From: VRUE01 sp036525295
GTDB lineage: Bacteria; Actinomycetota; Thermoleophilia; Solirubrobacterales; 70-9
Assembly: GCA_036525295.1 (NCBI GenBank)
Contig: DATDAQ010000068.1
Location: forward strand, 1-40,894
Direction: 5' to 3'
Length of the DNA: 40,894 nucleotides
The notes beneath the pieces were generated by a model. It was not told the origin of the DNA, did no database searches, and saw nothing but the letters and a program-made list of their open reading frames with translations. Positions 18,426 to 25,862 of the stretch are shown one piece after another; position 1 is the stretch's first letter, and the number at the start of each line of letters is the position of its first letter. The position numbers and the translations under genes are program-made.

Positions 18426-19133
18426 GTGAAGCGGATACGCAACCGGCTCACGTACGCCAACGTGATGTCGACCCTCGCTGTAGTCCTCGTCATCGGCGGC
18501 GCCACGGCGATCGCCGCGAAGGTGCCCAGGCACAGCGTCGGCCCTAGGCAGCTGAAGGCGAATGCCGTCACCACGCTGAAGATCAAGGCGAACGCGGTGA
18601 CCAATCGCAAGATCAAGAAGAACGCGGTGACGACCGTGAAGATCAAGGACGGCTCGGTCGACGGGGCAAAGATCGCCGATGGGGCCGTGGGCTTCGGCAA
18701 GATCGCGACGGGCACGAACGTGATCGCGACCGCGAGCGGCGGACCGGTCGCGGCAGACAGCGCGACGGCCGCGACGATTCCCCTCACCGGGACGACCAGC
18801 TTCACGCCCCGGGCGGGTGTGGTCGACTTTCTCAGCGTCGAGGTGAGGGGGAACGATCTCGCCGCGACCGGGGCCGAACCCTGCGCGCCTGAAGTTAGGC
18901 CCTATGTCAACGAAAGTGCGTTTGAAATGGCTGAAAGCTTCCTCGCTGTCAGCGCCGGTGAACCGACGCCCGAGGACCCGAGCGGGCTGCGCCCCGTGAC
19001 CGGTGCCACCGCGCCACTCGGGATGACGAGTCCCGGCGTCACGCAGGATGTCGCCGTCAAGCTGATCGGCGACCCGGATTGCGCCGAAGGCTCGACCGTG
19101 TCGGTGGCCATCGCCATTACTCGAGCCAAGTAG
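18426..19133 (+). CDS. Secreted decapeptide-repeat protein, paralogue 2
   Basis: The 235-residue protein has the same N-terminus as its neighbours (KRIRNRLTYANVMSTLAVVL, then a short hydrophobic run and AIAAK). About five 10-residue repeats follow (NAVTTLKIKA, NAVTNRKIKK, NAVTTVKIKD, GSVDGAKIAD, GAVGFGKIAT). The C-terminal domain is unrelated in detail to those of the other two paralogues but also carries two cysteines (EPCAPE, PDCAEG). It is acidic and rich in Thr, Ala and Val. AAGGAGG lies 4 nt before GTG 18426. Function unknown. The shared N-terminus and separate C-termini suggest a common export and rod module with exchangeable heads. Confidence 0.83.
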   Translation: MKRIRNRLTYANVMSTLAVVLVIGGATAIAAKVPRHSVGPRQLKANAVTTLKIKANAVTNRKIKKNAVTTVKIKDGSVDGAKIADGAVGFGKIATGTNVIATASGGPVAADSATAATIPLTGTTSFTPRAGVVDFLSVEVRGNDLAATGAEPCAPEVRPYVNESAFEMAESFLAVSAGEPTPEDPSGLRPVTGATAPLGMTSPGVTQDVAVKLIGDPDCAEGSTVSVAIAITRAK

Positions 19134-19142
19134 GCACGTCTT

Positions 19143-19174
19143 CGGCCGACCCGTGACGCGTTGCCGGTCGGCCG
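19143..19174 (+). terminator. Hairpin after repeat protein 2
   Basis: CGGCCGACC (19143-19151) pairs with GGTCGGCCG (19166-19174) across a 14-nt loop. There is no T-run, so it may be a weak terminator or an RNA-stabilising hairpin. Downstream, ATCCAGCTAT occurs twice (19216-19225 and 19234-19243) just before the next ribosome binding site. Confidence 0.5.
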
Positions 19175-19258
19175 GCAGGATTCGAAGCAGCCGCCGCGAA
19201 GGCAAGTCGAGCTCTATCCAGCTATACACAAAGATCCAGCTATCCAAAGGAGAGACCC

Positions 19259-19948
19259 TTGACGAAGCCCCGCAAGCGGCTCACGTACGCAAACGTGATG
19301 TCGTCGATCGCCGTCTTCCTCGTCCTCGGAGGCGCTAGCGCCGTCGCCGCGAAGAAGATCGGCAGCAACGAACTGAAGAGCAACTCGGTCACGACCGCGA
19401 AGATCAAGAAGAACGCGGTGACAGCGGCGAAGATCAAGAAGAACGCGGTCACCACGGCCAAACTCAAGAACGGCGCGGTGACGGGTGCCAAGATCAACCT
19501 CTCGACCCTGGGCACGGTGCCGAGCGCCAGCAACGCCAACGTCGCCAACAGCGTGACAGGCCGAATTCCGTTCTCGGTCAACACCGGGCCGGGGACTCAC
19601 AACATCGCCGCTGTCGGCCCGTTCACGATTCAGGGCGTCTGCCGGATCGACGAAGGCGGAACCGACGAAGGTGAATTGCAGCTGCTGACCTCCGTGGACG
19701 GCGCTGTGATGGACGACAACAATGGCGCCGAGTTCACGCCGTTCAACGTCAGCGACAACCCCGCCTTCCTCTACGACAACTCAAGCGGCACCGGCGAAAT
19801 CGAGATCGAGATCGCCGAAGAACCCGGCCTGATCGCAGTGGCGCCCGACGGCACCGCGATCGTCACGCAAAACCAGAGCATCGGGTTCAACCTCACCGGA
19901 CATGCCGGCCAGTGCTACTTCGGTGGCCTGGTTCAGAAGATCGGCTAG
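19259..19948 (+). CDS. Secreted decapeptide-repeat protein, paralogue 3
   Basis: The 229-residue protein starts at TTG, preceded by AAAGGAGAG. The N-terminus (RKRLTYANVMSSIAVFLVLG, then GASAVAA) is nearly the same as in paralogue 1. Four 10-residue repeats follow (NSVTTAKIKK, NAVTAAKIKK, NAVTTAKLKN, GAVTGAKINL). The C-terminal domain (about 100-229) is beta-rich with two cysteines (GVCRIDEG, GQCYFGG) and looks like a small extracellular sandwich domain; I cannot name it. The three paralogues have about 11, 5 and 4 repeats, so repeat number is what varies most. A strong hairpin terminator follows. Confidence 0.85.
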   Translation: MTKPRKRLTYANVMSSIAVFLVLGGASAVAAKKIGSNELKSNSVTTAKIKKNAVTAAKIKKNAVTTAKLKNGAVTGAKINLSTLGTVPSASNANVANSVTGRIPFSVNTGPGTHNIAAVGPFTIQGVCRIDEGGTDEGELQLLTSVDGAVMDDNNGAEFTPFNVSDNPAFLYDNSSGTGEIEIEIAEEPGLIAVAPDGTAIVTQNQSIGFNLTGHAGQCYFGGLVQKIG

Positions 19949-19968
19949 ACCAACTGGATATATGAACT

Positions 19969-20000
19969 AAAGAAGGCCGGGCACATGCCCGGCCTTCTTT
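19969..20000. terminator. Bidirectional intrinsic terminator
   Basis: AAAGAAGGCCGGGC (19969-19982) pairs perfectly with GCCCGGCCTTCTTT (19987-20000) around ACAT. It has A-rich and T-rich flanks and lies between convergent genes, so it should serve both. Confidence 0.85.
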
Positions 20001-20009
20001 CTTCCCTCC

Positions 20010-21272
20010 TCAGATCGCCCGCCGGGCGTGCTTCGGGTCCAGCTCTCCCGCAGCCTCGGCTTCGGCGCGTTTTCCCCAGCGGTTCAGCTCGCGGCGGGCG
20101 AGGACCATCTTGTGGACCTCGTCGGGGCCGTCGGCGAGGCGCAGCATGCGGCTGAAGCGCCAGAGGGCGGCCAGGGGGGTGTCGTCGGTCATGCCGAGCG
20201 AGCCGTGGACCTGGATCGCGCGGTCGAGGACGTCCATGACCATGTTGGCGGCGATGATCTTGATCGCCGAGATCGCCTGGCGGGCGGCGCGCTTGCCCTC
20301 GGTGTCCATCTTCCAGGCGGCGTAGAGGGTCAGCAGGCGAGCCTGGTCGATCTCCATCCGCGAGGCGGCGATCGCCTCCTGGACGAACTGCTTCTCGCCC
20401 AGCGGGCCGCCGAAGGCCTGGCGCTCGTTGGCGCGGTGACACATCATCTCCAGCGCCCGCTCCGCCGTGCCGATCGCCCGCATGCAGTGGTGGATGCGGC
20501 CGGGCCCGAGCCGGTCCTGGGCGACGACGAAGCCCATTCCCTGGCCGCCGAGCAGGTTGGAGGCGGGGACGCGGCACTCTTCGTAGCGGATCTCGCAGTG
20601 GCCCGGCCCCTTGTCGTGGCCCATCACCGGAATCGGCCGGACGAGGTTGAAGCCGGGCGCGTCGGTCGGCACGCAGATCATCGAGGCGCGCGCGTAGGGG
20701 TTCGCCTCGGGGTCGGTGACGACCATCGCGATCGCCAGGTCGGCGCCGACGGCGCCGGAGGTGAACCACTTGTGCCCGTCGATCACCCACTCGTCTCCGT
20801 CGAGCACGGCGCGCGCCTGCAGCAGCGTCGGGTCCGAACCGGAGACCTCGGGCTCGGTCATCGAGAAGCAGGAGCGGATCCGGCCCTCCAGCAGCGGCTC
20901 CAGCCAGCGCTCGCGCTGCTCCTCGGTGCCGTGCTCGGCGAGGATCTCCATGTTGCCGGTGTCGGGCGCGGCGCAGTTGAAGGCCATCGGCGCCGCGACC
21001 GGGCTGCGTCCCATCTCCTCGCAGAGCAGGCCGTACTCCCAGTTGGTCAGGCCCGGGCCGAAGCGCTCCTCGGGCATGAAGAGGTTCCACAGCCCCTCGC
21101 CGCGAGCCCGCTCGCGGATCTCGACCAGGATCTTCGGGAAGGGGACTCCCGGCGCGACCTCGGCGTCGAGCGCTTCCATGATCTCCCGCTCCTGCGGGTA
21201 GATGTGCTCGTCCATGAAGTCGAGGATGCGCTCGCGCAGCGTCTCGACCTGGGGGCTCGGCGTGAAGTCCAT
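20010..21272 (-). CDS. Acyl-CoA dehydrogenase family protein (ACAD10/11-like)
   Basis: The 420-residue flavoenzyme has the usual order: an alpha N-domain (MDFTPSPQVETLRERILDFM), a beta domain with SCFSMTEPEVSGSDPT and the FAD-contacting HKWFTSGAVGADLAI, and a C-terminal helical domain (AIQVHGSLGMTDDTPLAALWR). It should oxidise or otherwise process acyl-CoA thioesters in the cytosol. The long N-terminal extension of the open frame is not real: GAGGAGAGG lies about 9 nt upstream of ATG 21272. A kinase of the ACAD10/11 type is encoded nearby (16333-17397), so a role in 4-hydroxyacyl-CoA breakdown is possible. Confidence 0.93.
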   Translation of the reverse strand: MDFTPSPQVETLRERILDFMDEHIYPQEREIMEALDAEVAPGVPFPKILVEIRERARGEGLWNLFMPEERFGPGLTNWEYGLLCEEMGRSPVAAPMAFNCAAPDTGNMEILAEHGTEEQRERWLEPLLEGRIRSCFSMTEPEVSGSDPTLLQARAVLDGDEWVIDGHKWFTSGAVGADLAIAMVVTDPEANPYARASMICVPTDAPGFNLVRPIPVMGHDKGPGHCEIRYEECRVPASNLLGGQGMGFVVAQDRLGPGRIHHCMRAIGTAERALEMMCHRANERQAFGGPLGEKQFVQEAIAASRMEIDQARLLTLYAAWKMDTEGKRAARQAISAIKIIAANMVMDVLDRAIQVHGSLGMTDDTPLAALWRFSRMLRLADGPDEVHKMVLARRELNRWGKRAEAEAAGELDPKHARRAI

Positions 21273-21324
21273 CGACTGGGTCCTCTCCTCGGGGCTGGGT
21301 CGCCGGAACGGTACCGGCGGAGGC

Positions 21325-22062
21325 CTACCCGCGGCGGTAGCGGGCGAAGAGCTCGCCCTCGTGCTCCAAGAGCCAGGCCAGCTCGAGCTCCGTCGCCTGC
21401 GGCAAGGTCTGGCCCTCGAGGATGCGGGGTGCCTCGGCACTGCCGGTCATCCGCGGCGCCGTGGTGAGGAAGAGCTCGTCGACCAGGCCGTCCGCCCAGA
21501 GCTGGCTGTGCAGATGGGGGCCGCCCTCGCTCAGCAAGGCGCGGACACCGCGCTCCTCGCGCAGGTAACACAGGGCCGCGGCGAGGTCTACCTCGCCCTC
21601 ATGGCGGACGACGCGCAGGCTCGTCGCCGTCTCCGGCGGCTCGGCCTCCGAGGCGGTGAAGATCAGGACGCGACCCCCTCCGTTGGCGAAGAGGGGCGCA
21701 TCCCAAGGGAGATCGAGGCGGCCGCTGATAATCACCATCAACGGGTCATGCGGGAGGCCGAGACGCTCACGGCGCTCGCGCTGGCCCTGGCTTGCGACCG
21801 CCCTGCCATAACGCTCTACCCGCATCGTCCCTGCCCCAATCAGCAGCGCGTCGAAGCGGGTGCGCAGGCGGATGAGCATCTCCGTGTCGAGGTCGGAGCC
21901 GATCGGCCCCGACCGCCCGTCGATCGCCGCCCGCCCGTCGACCGTCACCGCGAAATTCGTCGCCACGAACGGGCGCTCCTCGTGCGGCTGCTCCCAGGGC
22001 CGGTAGGAGTCGAGTTGCTGCTCGACCGTGGTCTCGCCGGGATCCGGGATCAGGCGCCGCAC
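21325..22062 (-). CDS. RibD C-terminal / dihydrofolate-reductase-family protein
   Basis: The 245-residue protein has the NADPH-dependent reductase fold of RibD C-terminal domains: FVATNFAVTVDGRAAIDGRSG, an Asp/Leu-rich helix (DLDTEMLIRLRTRFDALLIGAGTMR), and LLSEGGPHLHSQLWADGLVDELFLT. It lacks the deaminase half of RibD, so it is either a stand-alone pyrimidine reductase of riboflavin synthesis or one of the many reductases of this fold with another substrate. There are no other rib genes around it. The GTG start is 9 nt after TAGGCT on the minus strand, a leaderless arrangement. Confidence 0.85.
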   Translation of the reverse strand: MRRLIPDPGETTVEQQLDSYRPWEQPHEERPFVATNFAVTVDGRAAIDGRSGPIGSDLDTEMLIRLRTRFDALLIGAGTMRVERYGRAVASQGQRERRERLGLPHDPLMVIISGRLDLPWDAPLFANGGGRVLIFTASEAEPPETATSLRVVRHEGEVDLAAALCYLREERGVRALLSEGGPHLHSQLWADGLVDELFLTTAPRMTGSAEAPRILEGQTLPQATELELAWLLEHEGELFARYRRG

Positions 22063-22071
22063 TGATTGCGG

Positions 22072-22077
22072 AGCCTA
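22072..22077 (-). promoter_or_regulatory. Predicted -10 of the RibD-C gene
   Basis: TAGGCT on the minus strand ends 9 nt before the GTG at 22062. No ribosome binding site lies between. Confidence 0.5.
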
Positions 22078-22094
22078 GAGGCTTCCAGTGCGCC

Positions 22095-23084
22095 TCAGGA
22101 GTAGTCGTGCCAGCCGGCGAACTCGCGGCCAGCGAAGCGCTGCAGCTCGGCGACGTCGGTGCCGAAGTCGCCGCGGATCGTCTCGAAGAGGTCGTCGGGG
22201 AGCTCCGGCTTCGGCGCCGGCGGCTTCTCGGGGTCGTGGACGACCTTCTCGACGATCCAGCGCATCGACTCGGGCAGGCGGTCGAAGTTGCGGTCGAAGG
22301 AGCGGAAGCCAGGCAGCTTGATCAGCTTCTCCATGAGCTGGTATTTGTCGCCCTGCTTGGCGCTCGACTTCTCCCACTCGCGGTCGAACTGCTCCGAGGT
22401 GAAGTTCTCGTCGACGCCGGCGAAGGCGAACGCCTTGCGCATCGTCTCCTCGCGTTCGGATTGCAGCTCCTCCTGGGTGATGATCTCGATCTGCTCGCGA
22501 TCGAAGAGCTCCAGGTAGGGCTGCAGCTGCAGCCAGTACTTGGAGCGGTTCATGTAGGAGGAGTCGGGGTTGGAGAGGACCTCGACCAGGTCGCCGGTCT
22601 CATAGCCGGCGCCGGTCGCGTGCACCCAGTGAGAGAGGATCCGCTTAATCGGGTCGCGCACCATGTAGAGCAGGCGGGCGTCGGGGCAGTGCTCCCTGAT
22701 CCGCGCCGGGACGCCCTCGAAGCGGGGCAGGTTCGTGTAGTGCGGGGAGGACTCGCCACGCACCTTGAAGCGGTCGTCGAAGCGGCTCGCGTACCAGTCG
22801 AGGCCGAGGTCCCAGTTCAGCTCGGCGGCGAAGAAGTTGAGCTCCTTTGGCTTCGACATCTGGATTTCGGGGTGCAGGCCGAGGTAGTGGTGGATGCTCG
22901 TCGTGCCGCACTTCAGCCCGCCGACGATGATCAGGTTGGGCAGCTCGGCATGGCGCTTGCGTCGGCGGCGGAAGCGGCTCTTGCGGTCGGCCGTGTAGCG
23001 CTCGCGCGCTCGCGCGCACATCGCTTCGTCGGCGGGGTCGCGGGGAGCCTGGGGAGCTGGGATCTGCGTCTCGGCCTCTGACAC
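22095..23084 (-). CDS. Sulfotransferase family protein (PAPS-dependent)
   Basis: The 329-residue protein matches the sulfotransferase fold: the 5'-phosphosulfate loop LIIVGGLKCGTTSIHHYL, FKVRGESSPHYT, and the 3'-phosphate-binding region LLYMVRDPIKRILSHWVHA. It should transfer sulfate from PAPS to a carbohydrate, lipid or small molecule; the acceptor is unknown. A basic N-terminus (RKSRFRRRRKRH) precedes the fold. The frame is open upstream through the divergent gene, but that extension is an antisense shadow. GTG 23084 follows TACACT by 9 nt. Its divergent neighbour is a flippase-like membrane protein, so the two may act on the same envelope molecule. Confidence 0.87.
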   Translation of the reverse strand: MSEAETQIPAPQAPRDPADEAMCARARERYTADRKSRFRRRRKRHAELPNLIIVGGLKCGTTSIHHYLGLHPEIQMSKPKELNFFAAELNWDLGLDWYASRFDDRFKVRGESSPHYTNLPRFEGVPARIREHCPDARLLYMVRDPIKRILSHWVHATGAGYETGDLVEVLSNPDSSYMNRSKYWLQLQPYLELFDREQIEIITQEELQSEREETMRKAFAFAGVDENFTSEQFDREWEKSSAKQGDKYQLMEKLIKLPGFRSFDRNFDRLPESMRWIVEKVVHDPEKPPAPKPELPDDLFETIRGDFGTDVAELQRFAGREFAGWHDYS

Positions 23085-23092
23085 GAGCGGGC

Positions 23093-23099
23093 TAGTGTA
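23093..23099. promoter_or_regulatory. Symmetrical bidirectional -10 (TAGTGTA)
   Basis: TAGTGT on the plus strand ends 7 nt before ATG 23106. TACACT on the minus strand (23099-23094) ends 9 nt before GTG 23084. A single 7-bp TANNNTA element can thus serve as the -10 of both divergent genes, giving two leaderless mRNAs. Confidence 0.6.
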
Positions 23100-23105
23100 G
23101 CCGTG

Positions 23106-24101
23106 ATGCCCCACGCCGATCTCGCATCCAGCTTCAACTCGTTCTTCAACGCCGCCTCGGCGTTCTTCCGGCATCTCTCGGAGATCGACTGGACACCGTT
23201 CGCGATCGCGCTCGGCTTCCTGCTGGCGATGCAGCTCTGCCGCGCCTGGGCATGGCGCAACGTCCTGCGAGCCGCCTACCCGGGCGAGCGGATCTCCTTC
23301 ACGCACCTGAGCGCCGCCTATCTCGCCGGAGCCGGGATCAACGCGATCGTCCCCGCCCACGCCGGCGACGTCACCAAAGTCTTCCTGGTCAAGCGCCAGA
23401 TCCCGCACTCCTCCTATCCCGCGGTCACCTCCTCCTTCCTCGTCCAGACCGTCTTCGACACCACGGTCGGGGTGCTGGTGCTCCTCTACGCGATCACCCA
23501 GGGCCTCCTGCCGCCGCTGCCCCGGATCCCACACCTGCCCGCTTTCGAGATCTCCTTCTGGGCGGACCACCCGAAGACCCTCCTGATCGTCACCGGGGCG
23601 CTGCTGCTGGCAACCGCGATCGGGATCTACTACCTCGCCCGTCATGTGCGGCGCTTCTGGGACCGGGTCAAACAGGGGCTCGCGATCCTGCGCCAGCCGC
23701 GCCGCTACCTGCGCGAGGTCGCCGCCTGGCAGGGCCTCGGCTGGCTCTGTCGCTTCGCGGCCTTCTGGTTCTTCCTCGAGGCTTTCAACATCGGCGGCTC
23801 GGTCGGCAGCGTGATGCTGGTGATGAGCGTCCAGGCGATCGCCAACGTCGTCCCCTTCACGCCCGGCGGTGCCGGCGCCCAGCAGGCGCTGCTGGTGGCG
23901 ACCCTGCACGGACCTTCGCGCGCCGCCGTCCTCTCCTACTCGGTCGGCACCCAGATCGCGATGGCGGCCTGGTCGGTCGTGCTCGGCTTCGCGGCGATCC
24001 TGCTGGTATTCAGAACGACGGACTGGCGGGGGCTGATCAAACAGGCCCAGGATGAGGCGGCGCGGGAGGAGGAGGCGGCGCCATCGACGGCTGTGCCGTA
24101 G
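23106..24101 (+). CDS. Flippase-like integral membrane protein (LPG-synthase transmembrane domain / YbhN family)
   Basis: The 331-residue protein has about seven or eight predicted membrane helices. Typical family features are visible: SAAYLAGAGINAIVPAHAGD near the second helix, VKRQIPHSSYPAVTSSFLVQ, and the later NVVPFTPGGAGAQQALL motif. The family includes membrane domains of lysyl-phosphatidylglycerol synthases and polyprenyl-glycolipid flippases; without the catalytic domain a transport or flippase role is likely. GTG 23103 is directly before ATG 23106; I chose the ATG. The charged C-terminal tail is cytosolic. It is divergent from the sulfotransferase. Confidence 0.85.
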   Translation: MPHADLASSFNSFFNAASAFFRHLSEIDWTPFAIALGFLLAMQLCRAWAWRNVLRAAYPGERISFTHLSAAYLAGAGINAIVPAHAGDVTKVFLVKRQIPHSSYPAVTSSFLVQTVFDTTVGVLVLLYAITQGLLPPLPRIPHLPAFEISFWADHPKTLLIVTGALLLATAIGIYYLARHVRRFWDRVKQGLAILRQPRRYLREVAAWQGLGWLCRFAAFWFFLEAFNIGGSVGSVMLVMSVQAIANVVPFTPGGAGAQQALLVATLHGPSRAAVLSYSVGTQIAMAAWSVVLGFAAILLVFRTTDWRGLIKQAQDEAAREEEAAPSTAVP

Positions 24102-24110
24102 GCGCATTCG

Positions 24111-24536
24111 TCAGAGCTCTGAGGGGAGGAGGGCGATGCCACGCTCTCGCGCTGCACTTCGCAACTCGAGGTCCCAGCAGGCCAGCGTCAGCGATCTCCC
24201 CACGAAAGCCGTGAGGCTGGCGAGGTGAAGGGCGTCGTACGCCCGCAAAGCGTGCTCTTTCGCGGCCGCGGAGGCGTCGTGGATGAGCCTGTCGGTGACC
24301 GCATGGATGTAGAGCGGGTTCCACAGCTCCTCGAGCTTCTGAAGGGCCGTTTCGAATTCCGGGCCGGATAGGCGCGTACCTTTCCGCATCCTCGTCAAGG
24401 CGGCGCTGGCCTCGACGTGAGTGATGGCGCTGGTCGAGACAAAGCTTGCTTCGACGAGGGAAGCATGGGCGATGTCACTGCCCGGCTCGTCGACGAGCAG
24501 CTTGACCAGAGCGCTTGTATCCAGATAGAGGCTCAG
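24111..24536 (-). CDS. vapC: PIN-domain ribonuclease toxin (VapC family)
   Basis: The 141-residue protein has a PIN fold: LYLDTSALVKLLVDEPGS (first acidic residue), a conserved glutamate in THVEASAALTR, and the C-terminal ALRAYDALHLASL with the second acidic residue, followed by LTLACWDLELRSAARERG. VapC toxins cut specific RNAs when freed from their antitoxin. The antitoxin gene ends in TGA at 24533. No ATG, GTG or TTG fits the start, and CTG at 24536 overlaps that stop as CTGA. This rare start codon, coupled to the antitoxin, is the best reading of the junction. It converges on the flippase gene nine bases away. Confidence 0.9.
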   Translation of the reverse strand: MSLYLDTSALVKLLVDEPGSDIAHASLVEASFVSTSAITHVEASAALTRMRKGTRLSGPEFETALQKLEELWNPLYIHAVTDRLIHDASAAAKEHALRAYDALHLASLTAFVGRSLTLACWDLELRSAARERGIALLPSEL

Positions 24537-24802
24537 CGACGGCCTTCGGAGACGTACTCGGAGGCTGTCGGCCCTGGTCCACGCAGCTTGACTGGTTTCG
24601 GGACAAACCGGGTGCGGCTTTGCGGCGGTCGCACCGTCCCGTCGGCGATCAGGGAGGCGAGGCCCGGAGGCACGTCTGTCGACACCATTGTCGCCACCGG
24701 CTTTCCGCGGCGAGTGATCGTGATCGTCTCGCCCGCCTCGACTTGCTCGATGATCCGGCTGGCGTTGTTCTTCAGCTCTCTTATGCCGACCGTTTTGCCC
24801 AT
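24533..24802 (-). CDS. Phd/YefM-type antitoxin
   Basis: The 89-residue protein begins MGKTVGIRELKNNASRIIEQ and contains GETITITRRGKPVATMV, the standard Phd/YefM DNA-binding fold. The variable C-terminal part (about 55-89) would wrap the toxin. It should repress its own operon together with the PIN toxin downstream. TAGAAT on the minus strand is 8 nt before the ATG. Confidence 0.92.
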   Translation of the reverse strand: MGKTVGIRELKNNASRIIEQVEAGETITITRRGKPVATMVSTDVPPGLASLIADGTVRPPQSRTRFVPKPVKLRGPGPTASEYVSEGRR

Positions 24803-24810
24803 GTAGCCAC

Positions 24811-24816
24811 ATTCTA
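24811..24816 (-). promoter_or_regulatory. Predicted -10 of the toxin-antitoxin operon
   Basis: TAGAAT on the minus strand lies 8 nt upstream of the antitoxin ATG (24802). The leaderless design matches other genes here. Confidence 0.5.
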
Positions 24817-24838
24817 GCGTCAAAGGGCCACATTGCAA

Positions 24839-25498
24839 TCAGCTCGACCAGCCGGGGTAGAGGCCGTCGACCCCCCACTGCCAGGGCGGCCGTTCGGAGG
24901 CGGGGAACTCATAATGGTTGCGGCCGGGGAGGGTCTCCAGCGGGACCAGGGCCGGGTCGTCCTCGAGCAGGACCTGGACGCCGGCGGCCGCGTCGATCTG
25001 GGCCTTGCCGGCACGGCGGACGATGCCTTCCCAGCCGAGGCCGGGGCGGTAGAGCCAGTAGGTCAGTTCGATCCAGCCGAGCAAGCGACGCTGGTCGACG
25101 ATCTGGGTGAAGGCGGTGGTGCGGCGCCCGGAGGCGGTCAGGTGCGCCCCCGCGGCGACGGCGCAGCTCTCGCGCCGGCAGCGGCGGAAGTCGACCGGGA
25201 CAAGCGGTAGGCCGGAGGGGCCGCTCTTGGCCACCGGCGCGGGCGCGAGGGCACGGGCAAGCCGCGCCAGCGGCCAACCGTAGGCGGGGACCAGCGGGTG
25301 GTGGCGGCAGGCACCGGGGAGGCGGGGACCGCAGGCGATCCGCCTTCCTATCGCGCCGGCGAGCTCACGGCCGGCGTCGACCTCGCCGCTCGCGGCAACC
25401 GCAGCGATGGCGACGAGCAGGAGGAGCGCGACGAGCGCCACCAGGCCGGCCTGCTCGACGCTCGCCGATCCCCTCTCCGCTCCCCGCCCGCAGTGCAT
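24839..25498 (-). CDS. Prepilin-like or TadE-like secreted protein, otherwise unknown
   Basis: The 219-residue protein starts MHCGRGAERGSASVEQAGLV and continues into a leucine/valine-rich helix (ALVALLLLVAIAAVA). The sequence G|SASVE, with glutamate at +5 right before the hydrophobic helix, fits a type IV prepilin-type processing site as in Flp/Tad pilins and pseudopilins. The remaining 170 residues, with cysteines (RIACGP, GACRHH, RRCRRESC) and a tryptophan-rich end, are not recognised. There are no Tad genes nearby. ATG 25498 is 7 nt from TAGCGT (minus strand). An upstream ATG at 25540 is less likely. GC-rich shadows make the exact boundary modestly uncertain. Confidence 0.65.
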   Translation of the reverse strand: MHCGRGAERGSASVEQAGLVALVALLLLVAIAAVAASGEVDAGRELAGAIGRRIACGPRLPGACRHHPLVPAYGWPLARLARALAPAPVAKSGPSGLPLVPVDFRRCRRESCAVAAGAHLTASGRRTTAFTQIVDQRRLLGWIELTYWLYRPGLGWEGIVRRAGKAQIDAAAGVQVLLEDDPALVPLETLPGRNHYEFPASERPPWQWGVDGLYPGWSS

Positions 25499-25505
25499 GG
25501 CGCTG

Positions 25506-25511
25506 ACGCTA
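25506..25511 (-). promoter_or_regulatory. Predicted -10 of the prepilin-like gene
   Basis: TAGCGT on the minus strand is 7 nt from ATG 25498 and supports that start over the earlier ATG at 25540. Confidence 0.5.
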
Positions 25512-25588
25512 GGGCGGGCGAGCGCGCGCGTGGCGCGCACAACGCCACGGGACCGTGCCGCCTCTGGGTCTCTGCTTTCATGTGACGG

Positions 25589-25858
25589 GTGGAGGGCAGC
25601 CCCTTCAATCTTTTCGGCGACCCGGACGAGTTTCGCGCCCGCATGGAGGAGCTCTCCGAGCAGATGCAGTCCTCCCAGCGCGTCGCCTGGGCCGACAACG
25701 CGATCAAGCTCGCGGTCGAGATGACCGTCGCCTCGATCGGTCGCCTCGATCTCTCCGGCAGCCCCGACGAGCAGGCGATGCAGGTTCGCGACGCGATCCG
25801 CGTCCTTTTCCCCGAGTCGGTCACCTTGGTGCGCGAGGCTCGGGAGGGACTGTCCTAA
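25589..25858 (+). CDS. Hypothetical small acidic helical protein
   Basis: The 89-residue protein, GTG start, is not recognised. It is acidic and predicted mainly helical (DPDEFRARMEELSEQM; NAIKLAVEMTVASIGRL; DEQAMQVRDAIRVLF), without a membrane segment. Two near-repeated helical blocks suggest a small bundle. There is no clear ribosome binding site. A group A palindromic element starts four bases after its stop codon. Confidence 0.65.
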   Translation: MEGSPFNLFGDPDEFRARMEELSEQMQSSQRVAWADNAIKLAVEMTVASIGRLDLSGSPDEQAMQVRDAIRVLFPESVTLVREAREGLS

Positions 25859-25862
25859 AGGC

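Noticed and set aside
19216..19243. Direct repeat ATCCAGCTAT before repeat protein 3
   Set aside because: Two copies 18 bp apart could be an operator, but at this length and without a matching site elsewhere I cannot support a regulatory call.
23085..24107. Long N-terminal extension of the sulfotransferase frame
   Set aside because: It runs antisense through the flippase gene; the GTG at 23084 with TACACT upstream explains the start.
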